A DNA stretch of 57,274 bases from Methylobacterium bullatum (GCF_014845095.1 NZ_NKUG01000126.1:1-57274); one strand, 5' to 3'. Counted from the stretch's first letter, positions 19,910 to 29,253 are shown. Notes: generated by a model not told the origin, from the sequence alone. Made by a program: numbers and translations.

Positions 19910-21232
19910 ATGGCCGACATCACCCCCTTGCGCACGGCGGCCGAGACCGGCCTGTCGAAGCTCTTCGAAGCCACGAAGATGAAGTACCCAACGGGCGTGT
20001 CCATCGCCCGTGAGGAGGCCTTCCGCTATTTCGAGGCGGTGGGCCTGCCGACCCGCCGCGTCGAGGCGTTCAAATACACCGACCTGCGCTCCGCGTTCCG
20101 CGATGCCGCCCACCCGGCCGAGATGCCCTCCGCCGACACCGCCAAGGCGGCGGTGGCCGAAGCGAAGGGCTTTGCCGGGATCGACGCCGTGCGCCTCACC
20201 TTCGTCAACGGTCACCTGATCGCCGACCAGTCGGATCTCGGCCGCATCCCGGCCGGCATCACCGTGACGCCGCTCAACGAGGCGCTGACCACCGGGAACG
20301 CGCTTCTGGAGAAACTGACGCCCGTTCGTCAGGCCTCCGAGAACCCGATCTACCAGCTCAACACCGCCTTCCTGGCGGACGGCGCGCTGATCAGCGTGGA
20401 GGCCGGGGCCAAGGTCGAGACGCCCTTGCACTTGCGCTTCATCGGCACCGGCACGGAAGCCTACTCGACCGCCACCCGCGTGCTGGTGACGCTGGGGGAG
20501 GGCGCGGAAGCGCTGATCCTGGAGAGTCACGAAGGGCCGGACGGCATCGCCTACCAGCCCAACGATGCCATGGACGTGGTGGTGGCCGATAACGCCACCT
20601 TCCGGCACGCCCGCCTGAACGCGGAAGGCCGCGAGGCGGTGGCCTTGTCGACCCTGTCCGTGAAGCTCGGCGCCGAGGCCGCGGTGGAAACCGTGAACGT
20701 GGTGGTGGGCGCGGTGCTCTCCCGGCATCAGGTCTACCTGAACTTCGCCGGGGCCGATGCCCGCGCGGTGGTGAACGGCGCGGCCATGCTGAACGGCAAG
20801 CAACTCTCCGACACCACCTTCCTGGCCGACCATGCCGCCACGGGCGGCGTCAGCCGCGAGCTGTTCAAGACCGTGGTGGATGGCGAAGCCACGGGCGTGT
20901 TCCAGGGCAAGATCATCGTCCAGCAGGCGGCCCAGCAGACCGACGGCAAGATGATGTCGGCCTGTCTCATCCTGTCCGACGAGGGCCAGATGATGAACAA
21001 GCCCGAACTGGAGATCTTCGCCGACGACGTCGCCTGTGGCCACGGCGCCACCTGCGGCGCACTCGACGACGACCTGCTGTTCTACCTGATGCAGCGCGGG
21101 CTGCCGAAGGCCCAGGCCGAGAGCCTGCTGGTCCAGGCCTTCCTCGGGGCGGCCATCGAGTCGGTCAGCCACGAGGGCGCGCGCGAGGCACTGATCGGCA
21201 CGATCGAGGCGTGGCTCGCGGCGCGAGGGTGA
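19910..21232 (+). CDS. sufD: Fe-S assembly scaffold subunit SufD
   Basis: Paralog and partner of SufB in the SufBC2D complex, 440 residues. The N-terminal domain contains PTRRVEAFKYTDLR, typical of SufD, and the C-terminus has the conserved CGHGATCGALDDDLLFYLMQRG-like region with the cysteine/histidine positions used at the SufB-SufD interface. The ATG at 19910 (MADITPL) lies one base after the sufC stop; an upstream in-frame ATG at 19895 inside sufC is less likely. Confidence 0.95.
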   Translation: MADITPLRTAAETGLSKLFEATKMKYPTGVSIAREEAFRYFEAVGLPTRRVEAFKYTDLRSAFRDAAHPAEMPSADTAKAAVAEAKGFAGIDAVRLTFVNGHLIADQSDLGRIPAGITVTPLNEALTTGNALLEKLTPVRQASENPIYQLNTAFLADGALISVEAGAKVETPLHLRFIGTGTEAYSTATRVLVTLGEGAEALILESHEGPDGIAYQPNDAMDVVVADNATFRHARLNAEGREAVALSTLSVKLGAEAAVETVNVVVGAVLSRHQVYLNFAGADARAVVNGAAMLNGKQLSDTTFLADHAATGGVSRELFKTVVDGEATGVFQGKIIVQQAAQQTDGKMMSACLILSDEGQMMNKPELEIFADDVACGHGATCGALDDDLLFYLMQRGLPKAQAESLLVQAFLGAAIESVSHEGAREALIGTIEAWLAARG

Positions 21233-21873
21233 TGCAGCAAGGTTATTCCCCGGGCTTGGCCGCGCGGCACCTGCTGCGCGGCCCCCTGAACGCGCGGGAC
21301 GCCATGCGGGAGACACTCGCGCAGGGCGGTCTCTCGGAGCCCTGGCGGCTTGCCCTGTTCGTCCTCGGCACCAGTCTCGTGGTTTTGGTGGATCTCAGCG
21401 AGACTTCCCCCATCGTCCTTCTGTCAGACCATGTGGGAACCCTCGATTCGGGCACGGCCGTCGCCCTACGAATGGCATCCTACACTACGCTGTTCCTGGG
21501 AGCGGTGGCTGCACTCTACCTCGTCATCAGCGTCGGCACCTGGGCATTTGCGCGGGCGACCTCCGAGAGGCCGAGTTTGGCGACGGTGCGCACCAGCGTC
21601 GCTCTCGCGACGTGGGTCGCGGTGCTTCCCTCGCTCGGGCTGACCCTGATTTTCGAGGCCCTGAACCAGGGTACGGCAGGCAATGTCCTGATCTTCTTCC
21701 TAGGGCTCGCCTATATCGGGTTGTGCCTCTCGGAGGCGACGGGCCTCGCCTCCGCCAAAGCCATGGCGTTCGCGATGGCCGGGTCGATCCTCATGCTCAC
21801 CCTGGTTCTCATCCTGGCCGTCGGCCTTTTCGGCGATGTCCTCAGTGACTTCTTTGCAGGAGACGCGCCATGA
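21232..21873 (+). CDS. Yip1-like membrane protein within the suf operon
   Basis: A 213-residue protein with a soluble N-terminus (about 1-35) and four or five membrane helices. The pattern resembles small bacterial Yip1-domain proteins, with moderate support. It overlaps sufD by one base and sufS by four (ATGA), so it is translationally coupled on both sides and is an integral member of the operon. SUF function is not known to need a membrane protein. Confidence 0.7.
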   Translation: MQQGYSPGLAARHLLRGPLNARDAMRETLAQGGLSEPWRLALFVLGTSLVVLVDLSETSPIVLLSDHVGTLDSGTAVALRMASYTTLFLGAVAALYLVISVGTWAFARATSERPSLATVRTSVALATWVAVLPSLGLTLIFEALNQGTAGNVLIFFLGLAYIGLCLSEATGLASAKAMAFAMAGSILMLTLVLILAVGLFGDVLSDFFAGDAP

Positions 21874-23114
21874 ACGCACCCGTCCCGAACACCCCCTACG
21901 ACGTCCAGGCGATCAGGGCCGAGTTCCCGATCCTGGCCCAGAAGGTCTATGGCCGGCCGCTGGTCTATCTCGACAACGCGGCCTCGTCGCAGAAGCCGCG
22001 CGCGGTCATCGACGCCATGGTGAACTGCATGGAGACCGGCTACGCCAACGTCCATCGCGGGCTGCATTTCATGGCGAATGCCGCGACCGAGGGGTTCGAG
22101 GGCGCGCGCGAGACCACGCGGCAGTTCCTCAACGCCGAGTCCACCGACGAGATCATCTTCACCCGCAACGCCACCGAGGCCTACAACCTCGTGGCCTCGT
22201 CCATGGGGTTGCTCGGCCAGATCGGGGAGGGGGACGAGATCATCCTCTCGATCATGGAGCACCATTCCAACATCGTGCCCTGGCACTTTCTGCGCGAGCG
22301 CAGAGGAGCCGTCATCAAGTGGGCGCCGGTGGACGACGCGGGCAATTTCCTCGTCGACGAGTACGAAAAACTGTTCACGCCGCGCACCAGGATGGTGGCG
22401 ATCACCCACATGTCCAACGTGCTCGGCACGGTGACGCCGGCGGCCGAGATCGTCCGCATCGCCCACGCTCACGGCGTGCCGGTGCTTCTGGATGGCGCCC
22501 AGAGCGCGGTCCACCAGGAGATCGACGTGAAGGCGCTCGATTGCGACTTCTTCGTCTTCACCGGCCACAAGGTCTACGGCCCCACCGGGATCGGCGTGCT
22601 CTACGGCAAGAAGGAATGGCTGGAGCGCCTGCCTCCCTACCAGGGCGGCGGCGAAATGATCCGGACCGTCTCGCAGGACACGATCACCTATAACGACCCG
22701 CCGCACCGGTTCGAGGCCGGAACGCCGGCGATCATCGAGGCGGTGGGCCTCGGCGCGGCGCTGGAATTCATGATGACCCTCGGGCGCGAGAGAATCGCGG
22801 CGCACGAGGCCTCGCTGCTCGCCTACGCGCAGGAGCGCCTCGGAGCCATGAATTCCGTGCGGATGATCGGCACCGCCAAGGGCAAGGGCGGGGTCATCGC
22901 CTTCGAGATGAAAGGCGCGCATGCCCACGACATCGCCACCGTGATCGACCGCTACGGCGTCGCGATCCGGGCCGGCACCCATTGTGCCATGCCGCTCCTC
23001 ACACGATTTGGTGCGACCTCCACCTGTCGCGCCTCGTTCGGGCTGTATAATACCCATGCGGAAGTGGACGCCCTCGCCGAGGCACTGGCCAAGGCCGAGA
23101 TGATGTTCGCCTGA
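21870..23114 (+). CDS. sufS: Cysteine desulfurase SufS
   Basis: Group II PLP-dependent cysteine desulfurase, 414 residues, giving sulfur to SufB. The motifs are VYLDNAASSQKP, NVHRGLH, the PLP lysine in VFTGHKVYGPTGIGVLYG, and the catalytic cysteine in IRAGTHCAMPLLTRFG (short, buried loop as in SufS). This is the second desulfurase of the cluster; the first (16255) is group I. No SufE or SufU is seen nearby. The start overlaps the upstream membrane gene by four bases. Confidence 0.95.
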   Translation: MNAPVPNTPYDVQAIRAEFPILAQKVYGRPLVYLDNAASSQKPRAVIDAMVNCMETGYANVHRGLHFMANAATEGFEGARETTRQFLNAESTDEIIFTRNATEAYNLVASSMGLLGQIGEGDEIILSIMEHHSNIVPWHFLRERRGAVIKWAPVDDAGNFLVDEYEKLFTPRTRMVAITHMSNVLGTVTPAAEIVRIAHAHGVPVLLDGAQSAVHQEIDVKALDCDFFVFTGHKVYGPTGIGVLYGKKEWLERLPPYQGGGEMIRTVSQDTITYNDPPHRFEAGTPAIIEAVGLGAALEFMMTLGRERIAAHEASLLAYAQERLGAMNSVRMIGTAKGKGGVIAFEMKGAHAHDIATVIDRYGVAIRAGTHCAMPLLTRFGATSTCRASFGLYNTHAEVDALAEALAKAEMMFA

Positions 23115-23125
23115 GGATCCACACC

Positions 23126-23506
23126 ATGAGCGACTCGACCATCACCGGCGGAGCCAACACCCCCGCCATCGCCAGCGATTCGGCGATCCCGCCCGAAGAG
23201 CTCGACCGGCTGACCGACGCCATCGTCGCCGCTTTGAAGAGCGTCTACGATCCCGAGATCCCGGCCGACATCTACGAGCTCGGCCTGATCTACAAGGTCG
23301 ACATCGCCGACGACCGCACGGTCGCCATCGACATGACGCTGACGGCGCCCGGCTGTCCCGTGGCCGGCGAGATGCCGGGCTGGGTCGAGACGGCGGTCGC
23401 CGCCGTGCCGGGCATCCAATCCTGCAGCGTCACGATGGTATTCGATCCGCCGTGGGACCAGAGCCGGATGTCGGACGAAGCCCGCGTCGCCCTCGACATG
23501 TGGTAG
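23126..23506 (+). CDS. SufT-like Fe-S assembly protein (MIP18/DUF59)
   Basis: A 126-residue MIP18-family protein: VYDPEIPADIYELGLIY, then LTAPGCPVAGEMPGWVE with the conserved cysteine, and the end FDPPWDQSRMSDEARVALDMW. SufT acts in maturation of Fe-S proteins, especially under high demand. It is 11 bp after sufS and is clearly cotranscribed. About 30 N-terminal residues (Thr/Ala/Ser-rich) are probably disordered. Confidence 0.92.
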   Translation: MSDSTITGGANTPAIASDSAIPPEELDRLTDAIVAALKSVYDPEIPADIYELGLIYKVDIADDRTVAIDMTLTAPGCPVAGEMPGWVETAVAAVPGIQSCSVTMVFDPPWDQSRMSDEARVALDMW

Positions 23507-23512
23507 CACGCC

Positions 23513-24106
23513 TCAGCTGATCGGTGCCTCGCGGTGCGGGGCAAACGTCATGCTGTCGTAGACATCCGTCATCCGCAGCATTGCCCCGATGATCGGCAGA
23601 TCGATGGTCTCGTCGATCGCCTCGAAGGCTTGTGTCATCCATGACTCGCCGTCGCGCCGATACAAGGTCGCGCTGGGCCACCGGGTCTCCACGAGCAGGA
23701 TGTAAGCGATCGTCGGATGACGCTTGTACTCCTCCAGCTTCCGGAAGCGATCGATGGTGCTCGTCGAGGGTGACAATACCTCGACGACAAGTCTGGGTGT
23801 CCGGCTCTCGTAGCTGTCCAAGATGAGATCGCCGCATTCCACGGTCACGGCAGGCCGGTGCAAGGTCGAGATCCCCGTGCGCAGGCCGATATCGTCCGTC
23901 GTCGGCCGACACCCCGTTCCGCGAAGCTGGCCGTGGAGAGCGGCAATGATGTTCACGGTGACGCGGTCGTGCTGCGCACTGGCACCCGTCATCATTTTCA
24001 CGTGCGGGACCGGCACGCCATCGACGAGTTCGTAGAGAAAATCCTGGCGTTGCTGCCAATCAAAGAATTCTTCTACGCTCATCAGGCGTCGTGCCGTCTG
24101 TGCCAT
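23513..24106 (-). CDS. Uma2 family putative endonuclease
   Basis: A 197-residue Uma2-type protein (restriction-endonuclease-like fold). It has MSVEEFFDWQ, YELVDGVPV, the catalytic PD-(D/E)xK-like core TVECGDLILDSYESRTPRLVVEVLSPST (Asp then Glu-Val strand) and RFRKLEEYKRHPTIAYILLVE. Cellular roles of the family are mostly unknown and copies are numerous in cyanobacteria and some alphaproteobacteria. It lies antisense between sufT-like and sufA, so it probably inserted into, or interrupts, the suf run. The ATG at 24106 gives the standard N-terminus; an upstream ATG at 24169 is possible. Confidence 0.82.
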   Translation of the reverse strand: MAQTARRLMSVEEFFDWQQRQDFLYELVDGVPVPHVKMMTGASAQHDRVTVNIIAALHGQLRGTGCRPTTDDIGLRTGISTLHRPAVTVECGDLILDSYESRTPRLVVEVLSPSTSTIDRFRKLEEYKRHPTIAYILLVETRWPSATLYRRDGESWMTQAFEAIDETIDLPIIGAMLRMTDVYDSMTFAPHREAPIS

Positions 24107-24264
24107 GAAATCCGTCCTCGGCCGCCCGGGATGATAGCATAATCCGAAGACCGCCGGCTGGTGCCTCATGACGACAGTGGACCGCGGCCTCCGCCATCCT
24201 TATCTTAACGACGTACCATCATCCTCAACCGCCCGGGCCTTGAACCCGGCTGCCGGAGAGACCC

Positions 24265-24642
24265 ATGCTCAAGAGTTTCAAGGTCCTGTCCCTCACCGAC
24301 GCAGCGGCGGACCGGATCAAGGCCATCATCGCCGATGCCGAGAAGCCCATCGCCGGCCTGAGGGTCGGTGTGAAGAACGGCGGCTGCGCCGGCATGTCCT
24401 ACACGATGGAATATGCCGAAGGGCGCAACCCCGGCGAGGATATGGTGGAGGATCGCGGGGTGACGGTGTTCGTCGACCCGAAGGCGCTCCTGTTCCTCCT
24501 CGGCACGGAAATGGACTTCAAGACGACGAAGCTGTCGTCCCAGTTCGTGTTCAACAACCCGAACCAGACCTCGTCCTGCGGCTGTGGCGAGTCCGTCGCG
24601 ATCACGCCTGCCAATCCCGAAGCGCTCCGCGCATCGGCCTGA
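24265..24642 (+). CDS. sufA: A-type Fe-S carrier SufA/IscA
   Basis: HesB/IscA-family carrier of 125 residues with the three conserved cysteines, in NGGCAGMSY and SSCGCGES. It delivers clusters to apo-proteins. It follows the suf genes on the same strand but is separated by the inverted Uma2 gene, so it must have its own promoter between 24107 and 24264 or be read through. The Shine-Dalgarno sequence GGAGAG is 6 bp before the ATG. Confidence 0.93.
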   Translation: MLKSFKVLSLTDAAADRIKAIIADAEKPIAGLRVGVKNGGCAGMSYTMEYAEGRNPGEDMVEDRGVTVFVDPKALLFLLGTEMDFKTTKLSSQFVFNNPNQTSSCGCGESVAITPANPEALRASA

Positions 24643-24672
24643 AGCGAGAGCGGCCTCAGTTCGCGGAGGCGC

Positions 24673-25740
24673 TCAAGCGACGGCCGTGAGCGTCTCCAAC
24701 GCGACGCGGGAATCGTCCACGGTCCGGTTGCGGCCGTCGCGCTTGGCCATGAACATGCACTGGTCGGCGCGTTCGAGGAGGGACACGGCAGTGTCGCCCG
24801 GGCGCGACGTGGCGACCCCGAGGGAAATCGTCACTTTCCCGAGGGACTCTCCCGTGGTCCGCTTCACCAGTTCACGCCCCATCACGCTGGCACGGACCTT
24901 CTCGCCGATGGCGACGGCCGCGGCACGGTTGGTCTCGGGCAGGAGAATCCCGAATTCCTCACCGCCGAAACGGGCGAGGGTGACACGAGCCTTGAGATGC
25001 TCGCGCATGACGATGGCCACGAGCCGGAGCACCTGATCGCCCGTGAGGTGGCCGTAGACGTCGTTGAAGCGCTTGAAGAAATCGACGTCGATGACGATCA
25101 GGCTGGAGGGGATCGCCTGGCTGGCGGCGCCGTCGACCATCTTGCGCAGGCTTTCCTCGAAGTGCTTGCGGTTGGACAGTCCGGTGAGGGGATCGGTGAG
25201 GCTCTCCAGCCGCGTCGCTTCCAGGGTCTCGCGCAGGGTCTCGATCTCGTTGCGGCTTTCCCGCATGCGCGCTTCGAGGGTCCGGTTGCTGGCGGTGATT
25301 TCCCGGGTGGTCGAGACCAGGGTCGTGATGATCTCGCGGACGCGGGCGCGGTTCTGGTCGGATACGTCGAGGTCGTGCGACAGGGCCTGAAGCGATTCGC
25401 CGTATTGGGCCGTCGAACCCAGAGAGAGGTCCATCACTTCCATGATGCCCTCGATCTCGGCCAGCATGTTCGCGTTCATCCGCTCGGTGGCGGCGACGAG
25501 GCGGCGGCTGTCGATATAGGTCTCGTAGAGGGAATCGATATCGGCATCCGAAAGGCTACCGTTCTCGGTGGTCAGCCCCTTGATCGCGTCGTTCATCAAC
25601 GGCTGCGTGCCCGACACGTAGGTGTACCAGACGGCATAGGCCTGGGGCGTCGCCGAGGAACCGTAGTCACGCATCAGGACGTTGGCGCGGTCGGCCAGAG
25701 CGAAGGTTCTCTCCCTGTCACCGTAGCTTCCGTGACTCAT
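24673..25740 (-). CDS. GGDEF diguanylate cyclase
   Basis: A 355-residue soluble protein with an N-terminal helical region (about 1-150, several heptad-like coiled stretches) and a C-terminal GGDEF domain with RFGGEEFGIL at the active site. GGEEF is a catalytically competent variant, so it should make cyclic-di-GMP. The RxxD inhibitory site expected a few residues before the motif is absent (ARVTLARFGGEEF), which suggests no product inhibition. No transmembrane segment or receiver domain is present; the signal sensed is unknown. Confidence 0.9.
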   Translation of the reverse strand: MSHGSYGDRERTFALADRANVLMRDYGSSATPQAYAVWYTYVSGTQPLMNDAIKGLTTENGSLSDADIDSLYETYIDSRRLVAATERMNANMLAEIEGIMEVMDLSLGSTAQYGESLQALSHDLDVSDQNRARVREIITTLVSTTREITASNRTLEARMRESRNEIETLRETLEATRLESLTDPLTGLSNRKHFEESLRKMVDGAASQAIPSSLIVIDVDFFKRFNDVYGHLTGDQVLRLVAIVMREHLKARVTLARFGGEEFGILLPETNRAAAVAIGEKVRASVMGRELVKRTTGESLGKVTISLGVATSRPGDTAVSLLERADQCMFMAKRDGRNRTVDDSRVALETLTAVA

Positions 25741-25848
25741 CGACCCCGTTCGCCCCCTGATCCGGCATCGATGGCCGGGGAGCGCATGTTAGCGGATGGA
25801 TGGTGGAGAGCCCGTTAAAGTATCGGGAACAGTTTGCGGACCCGCGCG

Positions 25849-27429
25849 TTACTTCGCCTTTTTGATAACGACCGGACGCAGAAGGAAGGCGGGCACATGC
25901 TCGCCCAGACCGAGCGGCGTGTCACCCTCTTCGTCGTCCCGGCGGCGGGGTGAGGGACGGCGTTCGTCGCGGCTACGGTCGGGGGCTGCCTTGCGCGGAT
26001 CCGGGGTGCGCTGCTCCTGCGGAGGACGCGACGGCTCGCGCCGGCGCGGGGCCTCACGCGGCGTATCGGCGACTTCCTCGTGAGCGGGGGGGGCAGCGAC
26101 GGCGGCCTCGGCCCGTGCGGGCTCGGAACGCCGGGCGGGCGGACGCTCACGGGACGACGAGCGCCGTCCCTCGGGCTTGGCCGCCTCGGAGCGACCGCCT
26201 TCGCCGCCGCGCGAGCGCCGCGCGGCATCGCCACTGCGTCCGCGGTGGCGGGTCCGGGTCTCCCCCTCTTCGACGACATCCACCGACGGCTCGGCCAGGG
26301 TGCCGAGATCGCCCTCCGCCCAGGGAATCGGCTGGCCGATCAGGCTCTCGATGGCGGTCACCGAGCGCTCGTCGGAGCGGGTCACCAGGGTGAAGGCATG
26401 GCCGGCACGACCCGCGCGGCCGGTGCGGCCGATGCGGTGGACGTAGTCCTCCGGATGATGCGGCACGTCGAAATTGAAGACGTGGCTGACCGCCGGGATG
26501 TCGAGGCCGCGGGCCGCGACGTCGCTCGCCACCAGCAACGGAACCTCGCCGGAGCGGAAGCCGTCGAGGGCGATGGTGCGGGCGCGCTGATCCATGTCCC
26601 CGTGCAGGGCCGCCACGTTGAAGCCGTGGCTCGCCAGCGACTTCTGCAGCAGCGCGACGTCGCGCTTGCGGTTGCAGAAGATGATGCCGTTGTTGAGATC
26701 GGCCTCTCCGCGGATGAGCCGGCGCAGGAGGTCGCGCTTCTCGTGGCCCTCCGAGCCCGCGGCCACCAGCTTCTGTACGATCGTGGTTGCGGTGGAGGCC
26801 GGACGTGCCACCTCGATCCGCTGCGGGTTGTGCAGGAAAACGTCCGCCAGCCGCTCGATCTCCGGCGGCATGGTGGCGGAGAAGAACAGGGTCTGGCGCG
26901 TGAACGGCACCATCTTCACGATGCGCTCGATGTCGGGGATGAAGCCCATGTCGAGCATCCGGTCGGCCTCGTCGATGACGAGGAGCTCGACGCCGGTGAG
27001 CAGGAGCTTGCCGCGCTCGAAATGGTCGAGCAGGCGACCGGGCGTCGCGATCAGCACGTCGGCGCCGCGCATCAGCTTGGCATCCTGCTCGGCGAAGGAG
27101 ACGCCGCCGATGATCAGGGCCACGTTGAGCTTGTGGTTCAGGCCGTAGCGATCGAAATTCTCGACCACCTGGGCCGCGAGTTCGCGGGTCGGCTCCAGGA
27201 TCAGCGTGCGCGGCATGCGCGCGCGCGCCCGGCCGTTCTCCAGCAGGGTGAGCATCGGAAGGGTGAAGGCGGCGGTCTTGCCGGTCCCGGTCTGGGCGAT
27301 GCCGAGCACGTCGCGACGCGCCAGAACATGCGGGATGGCTTGAGCCTGGATCGGCGTCGGGTCCGTGTAGCCCGCGGCCGTGACGGCCTGGAGGACCTTG
27401 TCGCTCAATCCGAGGTCGGCAAAAGACAT
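25849..27429 (-). CDS. DEAD-box ATP-dependent RNA helicase, RhlE-like
   Basis: A 526-residue RNA helicase with all core motifs: Q motif SFADLGLSDKV, Walker A AQTGTGKT, PTRELA, DEAD in VIDEADRMLDMGF, SAT, and HRIGRTGRAG. The core ends near residue 390. The last 130 residues are a very Arg/Pro/Glu/Ser-rich basic tail with an RNA-binding or autoregulatory look, usual for alphaproteobacterial RhlE proteins acting in ribosome assembly or cold adaptation. The ATG at 27429 (MSFADL) was chosen; the open frame upstream is not conserved. Confidence 0.93.
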   Translation of the reverse strand: MSFADLGLSDKVLQAVTAAGYTDPTPIQAQAIPHVLARRDVLGIAQTGTGKTAAFTLPMLTLLENGRARARMPRTLILEPTRELAAQVVENFDRYGLNHKLNVALIIGGVSFAEQDAKLMRGADVLIATPGRLLDHFERGKLLLTGVELLVIDEADRMLDMGFIPDIERIVKMVPFTRQTLFFSATMPPEIERLADVFLHNPQRIEVARPASTATTIVQKLVAAGSEGHEKRDLLRRLIRGEADLNNGIIFCNRKRDVALLQKSLASHGFNVAALHGDMDQRARTIALDGFRSGEVPLLVASDVAARGLDIPAVSHVFNFDVPHHPEDYVHRIGRTGRAGRAGHAFTLVTRSDERSVTAIESLIGQPIPWAEGDLGTLAEPSVDVVEEGETRTRHRGRSGDAARRSRGGEGGRSEAAKPEGRRSSSRERPPARRSEPARAEAAVAAPPAHEEVADTPREAPRRREPSRPPQEQRTPDPRKAAPDRSRDERRPSPRRRDDEEGDTPLGLGEHVPAFLLRPVVIKKAK

Positions 27430-27605
27430 ATGCTGATGTGAACCGTTGCGCGCGGGAACTCGTAAGGGTCCGCACGGAGAAGATCGTCGTGAACCAGGCT
27501 TCGAGGTCCGTTCGAAAAGGATCGCTCGAACACTAGACCAGCCGCGCACACGCGTTGCGGGACACTTAGAGCCTTGAGGTGTCTTGTCAATCGACCACTG
27601 GCCGA

Positions 27606-27691
27606 GCACCCTCGCTTATCCGGTGCATACCGCACCCTACGGGATATCGACCGAGTGAGCGGGAGTACTGCCAAGCTGGCACACGCCCTGC
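27606..27691 (+). promoter_or_regulatory. Candidate sigma-54 promoter before the NCS1 gene
   Basis: TGGCAC-acgcc-CTGCTT at 27677-27693 has the -24 GG (27678-27679) and -12 GC (27690-27691) with the exact 10-base spacing of RpoN promoters, and would start transcription about 45 bp before the transporter ATG. Three GCACC/GGTGC half-sites lie 40-70 bp upstream (27606, 27622, 27632), where an enhancer-binding protein could sit, though their arrangement is not a standard NtrC site. The rest of the 27430-27750 gap shows no gene. Confidence 0.55.
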
Positions 27692-27750
27692 TTGGGCCGA
27701 TGCCCATCGGACATGGGCTTCGGCCCTCTCGACGAAGGAGGACCGGGCTC

Positions 27751-29253
27751 ATGTCACACAGCGCATCGATCACCGAACCGGCCGCGTCCGGAGGCGCCGT
27801 CCCCACATCCCATGCCGACGTGGTGATCAAGCCCGGCTACGACGACCGCCTCACCAACGAGGACCTGGCCCCCCTCAGGAAGCAGACCTGGGGCACCTAC
27901 AATTTCTTCGCCTTCTGGATGTCGGACGTCCACAGCGTCGGCGGCTATATCACGGCGGGCAGCCTGTTCTCCCTCGGCCTCGTGAGCTGGCAGGTGCTGG
28001 TCTCGCTGCTCGTCGGCATCCTCATCGTGCAATTCTTCTGCAACCTCGTGGCCAAGCCGAGCCAAGTCACGGGCACGCCTTATCCGGTGATCTGCCGGGC
28101 CTCCTTCGGCGTGAAGGGCGCCAACATCCCCGCCATCATCCGGGGCCTCATCGCGGTCGCCTGGTACGGCATCCAGACCTACCTCGCCTCCAGCGCCTTC
28201 ATGATCGTGGCCTTGCGCTTCTATCCGGAGCTGAAACCCTATGCCGACGTAACCCAGTTCGGCTTCGCCGGCCTGTCCAGCCTCGGCTGGGCGGCCTTCA
28301 TGGCCCTTTGGGTGATCCAGGCCCTCGTGTTCTGGCGCGGCATGGAGGCGATCCGCAAGTTCATCGATTGGGCCGGCCCCGCCGTCTACGTGGTGATGAT
28401 CGCCCTGGCGATCTACCTCGTGGCCAAGGCCGGCGTGTCGAATGTCGGCCTCACGCTGGGCGAGGTGAAGTACCAGGGCTGGGACGCCCTGCCGGTGATG
28501 ATCAACGCGGTCGCCCTGGTCGTCTCGTACTTCTCCGGCCCGATGCTGAATTTCGGCGACTTCTCACGCTACGGAAAGTCGTTCCCGGCGGTGAAGGCCG
28601 GCAATTTCTGGGGCCTGCCGGTGAACTTCATCGGCTTCTCGCTGCTCACCGTCATCACCACCTCGTCGACACTCCCGGTCTTCGGCCATCTCATCATCGA
28701 TCCGGTGGAGACAGTGAGCAAGATCGACAACACCTACGCGGTGGTGCTCGGCGCCTTCACCTTCATGACGGCGACGATCGGCATCAACATCGTGGCCAAC
28801 TTCGTCTCGCCGGCCTTCGACTTCTCGAACGTGGCGCCGCAGCACATCAGCTGGCGCATGGGCGGCATGATCGCGGCCGTGGCCTCGATCTTCATCACCC
28901 CGTGGAACCTCTACAACAACCCGGCCGTGATCCATTACACGCTCGACATCCTCGGCGCGTTCATCGGCCCGCTCTTCGGCATCCTGATCGCCGACTTCTT
29001 CGTGGTGCGGAAGCAGCACGTGGTGGTGGACGACCTCTACACGATGAGCCCGACGGGCACGTATTGGTACGATGGCGGCTACAACCGCGCCGCCATCTAC
29101 AGCGTCATTCCCTCCGCCCTGGTGCCGGTGCTCTGCGCCGTCATCCCGGCCCTGGGGAGTCTGGCGAACTTCAGCTGGTTCATCGGCGTGGCCCTGGGCT
29201 TCTCGATCTATCTCGTCCTGATGCGTAAGACGGCGGTCACGGCCAAGGCCTGA
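27751..29253 (+). CDS. NCS1 family nucleobase/hydantoin transporter
   Basis: A 500-residue secondary transporter of the nucleobase:cation symporter-1 family, with about 12 membrane helices. Conserved NCS1 features are YNFFAFWMSDVHSVGGYI (helix 1), TGTPYPVICRASFGVKGANIPA (helix 3), GPMLNFGDFSRYGKSF and the NFVSPAFDFSNVAP region. Family members import uracil, allantoin, hydantoins or cytosine; the racemase gene 17 bp downstream favours hydantoins or related ureides. The ATG at 27751 has GGAGGA upstream (inside CGAAGGAGGACC). Confidence 0.93.
   Translation: MSHSASITEPAASGGAVPTSHADVVIKPGYDDRLTNEDLAPLRKQTWGTYNFFAFWMSDVHSVGGYITAGSLFSLGLVSWQVLVSLLVGILIVQFFCNLVAKPSQVTGTPYPVICRASFGVKGANIPAIIRGLIAVAWYGIQTYLASSAFMIVALRFYPELKPYADVTQFGFAGLSSLGWAAFMALWVIQALVFWRGMEAIRKFIDWAGPAVYVVMIALAIYLVAKAGVSNVGLTLGEVKYQGWDALPVMINAVALVVSYFSGPMLNFGDFSRYGKSFPAVKAGNFWGLPVNFIGFSLLTVITTSSTLPVFGHLIIDPVETVSKIDNTYAVVLGAFTFMTATIGINIVANFVSPAFDFSNVAPQHISWRMGGMIAAVASIFITPWNLYNNPAVIHYTLDILGAFIGPLFGILIADFFVVRKQHVVVDDLYTMSPTGTYWYDGGYNRAAIYSVIPSALVPVLCAVIPALGSLANFSWFIGVALGFSIYLVLMRKTAVTAKA

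Noticed and set aside
27606..27636. Possible NtrC site from GCACC/GGTGC half-sites
   Set aside because: The spacing (11 and 5 bases) and orientation do not match the usual TGCAC-N7-GTGCA form, so it is only noted beside the sigma-54 promoter.
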